NCBI GenBank assembly: GCA_035544675.1
Contig: DATKCA010000114.1
Span: 1-7,181 of the forward strand
Reading direction: 5' to 3'
DNA: 7,181 bases
DNA from: DATKCA01 sp035544675
GTDB taxonomy: Bacteria > Acidobacteriota > Thermoanaerobaculia > Gp7-AA8
Shown: positions 7,181 to 7,181 of the stretch, in pieces
Numbering within the stretch: position 1 is the first letter of the stretch
How the letters are laid out: every line of letters begins with the position of its first letter
The notes under the pieces: model-generated
What the model was told of the DNA's origin: nothing
What the model saw: the letters and a program-made list of their open reading frames with translations, nothing else
Databases searched by the model: none
Made by a program: the position numbers and the translations under genes

Positions 7181-7181
7181 C

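Overview
The window is a gap-free, single-strand (+) segment of an anaerobic aromatic-degradation operon. It encodes the central benzoyl-CoA pathway: a partial had, then oah, bcrC, bcrB, bcrA, bcrD and a short-chain dehydrogenase (SDR). All identifications come from reading motifs and family resemblance in the translated sequence; no database search was run.

Layout: the 3' two thirds of had (6-hydroxycyclohex-1-ene-1-carbonyl-CoA dehydrogenase, 2-751) is cut by the left edge. It is followed by oah (6-oxocyclohex-1-ene-1-carbonyl-CoA hydrolase, 748-1851), the four subunits of an ATP-dependent class I benzoyl-CoA reductase (bcrC 1848-3020, bcrB 3017-4312, bcrA 4309-5643, bcrD 5640-6485) and an SDR (6482-7180) that ends one base before the right edge. 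All six gene junctions are the same four-base ATGA overlap. There is no intergenic DNA, promoter or terminator in the window, so the transcript starts upstream and may continue downstream.

How the genes work together: BcrA and BcrD form the ATP-hydrolysing, [4Fe-4S]-bridging electron activator. It passes low-potential electrons to BcrB/BcrC, which reduce benzoyl-CoA to cyclohexa-1,5-diene-1-carbonyl-CoA. A hydratase (dch, not in this window) would add water. Had oxidises the resulting alcohol, and Oah hydrates and opens the ring to 3-hydroxypimeloyl-CoA. The SDR could then oxidise this to 3-oxopimeloyl-CoA (inference). Dch and the ferredoxin donor are expected in the flanking DNA.

Organism: the DNA is GC-rich (by eye about 60-65%) with strong G/C third-position bias, which produces long antisense shadow ORFs. 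A class I reductase of the Thauera/Rhodopseudomonas subtype (long BcrA with a large insertion) together with had/oah points to a benzoate-degrading facultative anaerobe or a related uncultured lineage. I cannot assign a phylum from the sequence alone. I see no mobile element, RNA gene, CRISPR array or repeat, and no undescribed system. The points most worth a second look are the uniform ATGA coupling, the operon composition and the divergent SDR.
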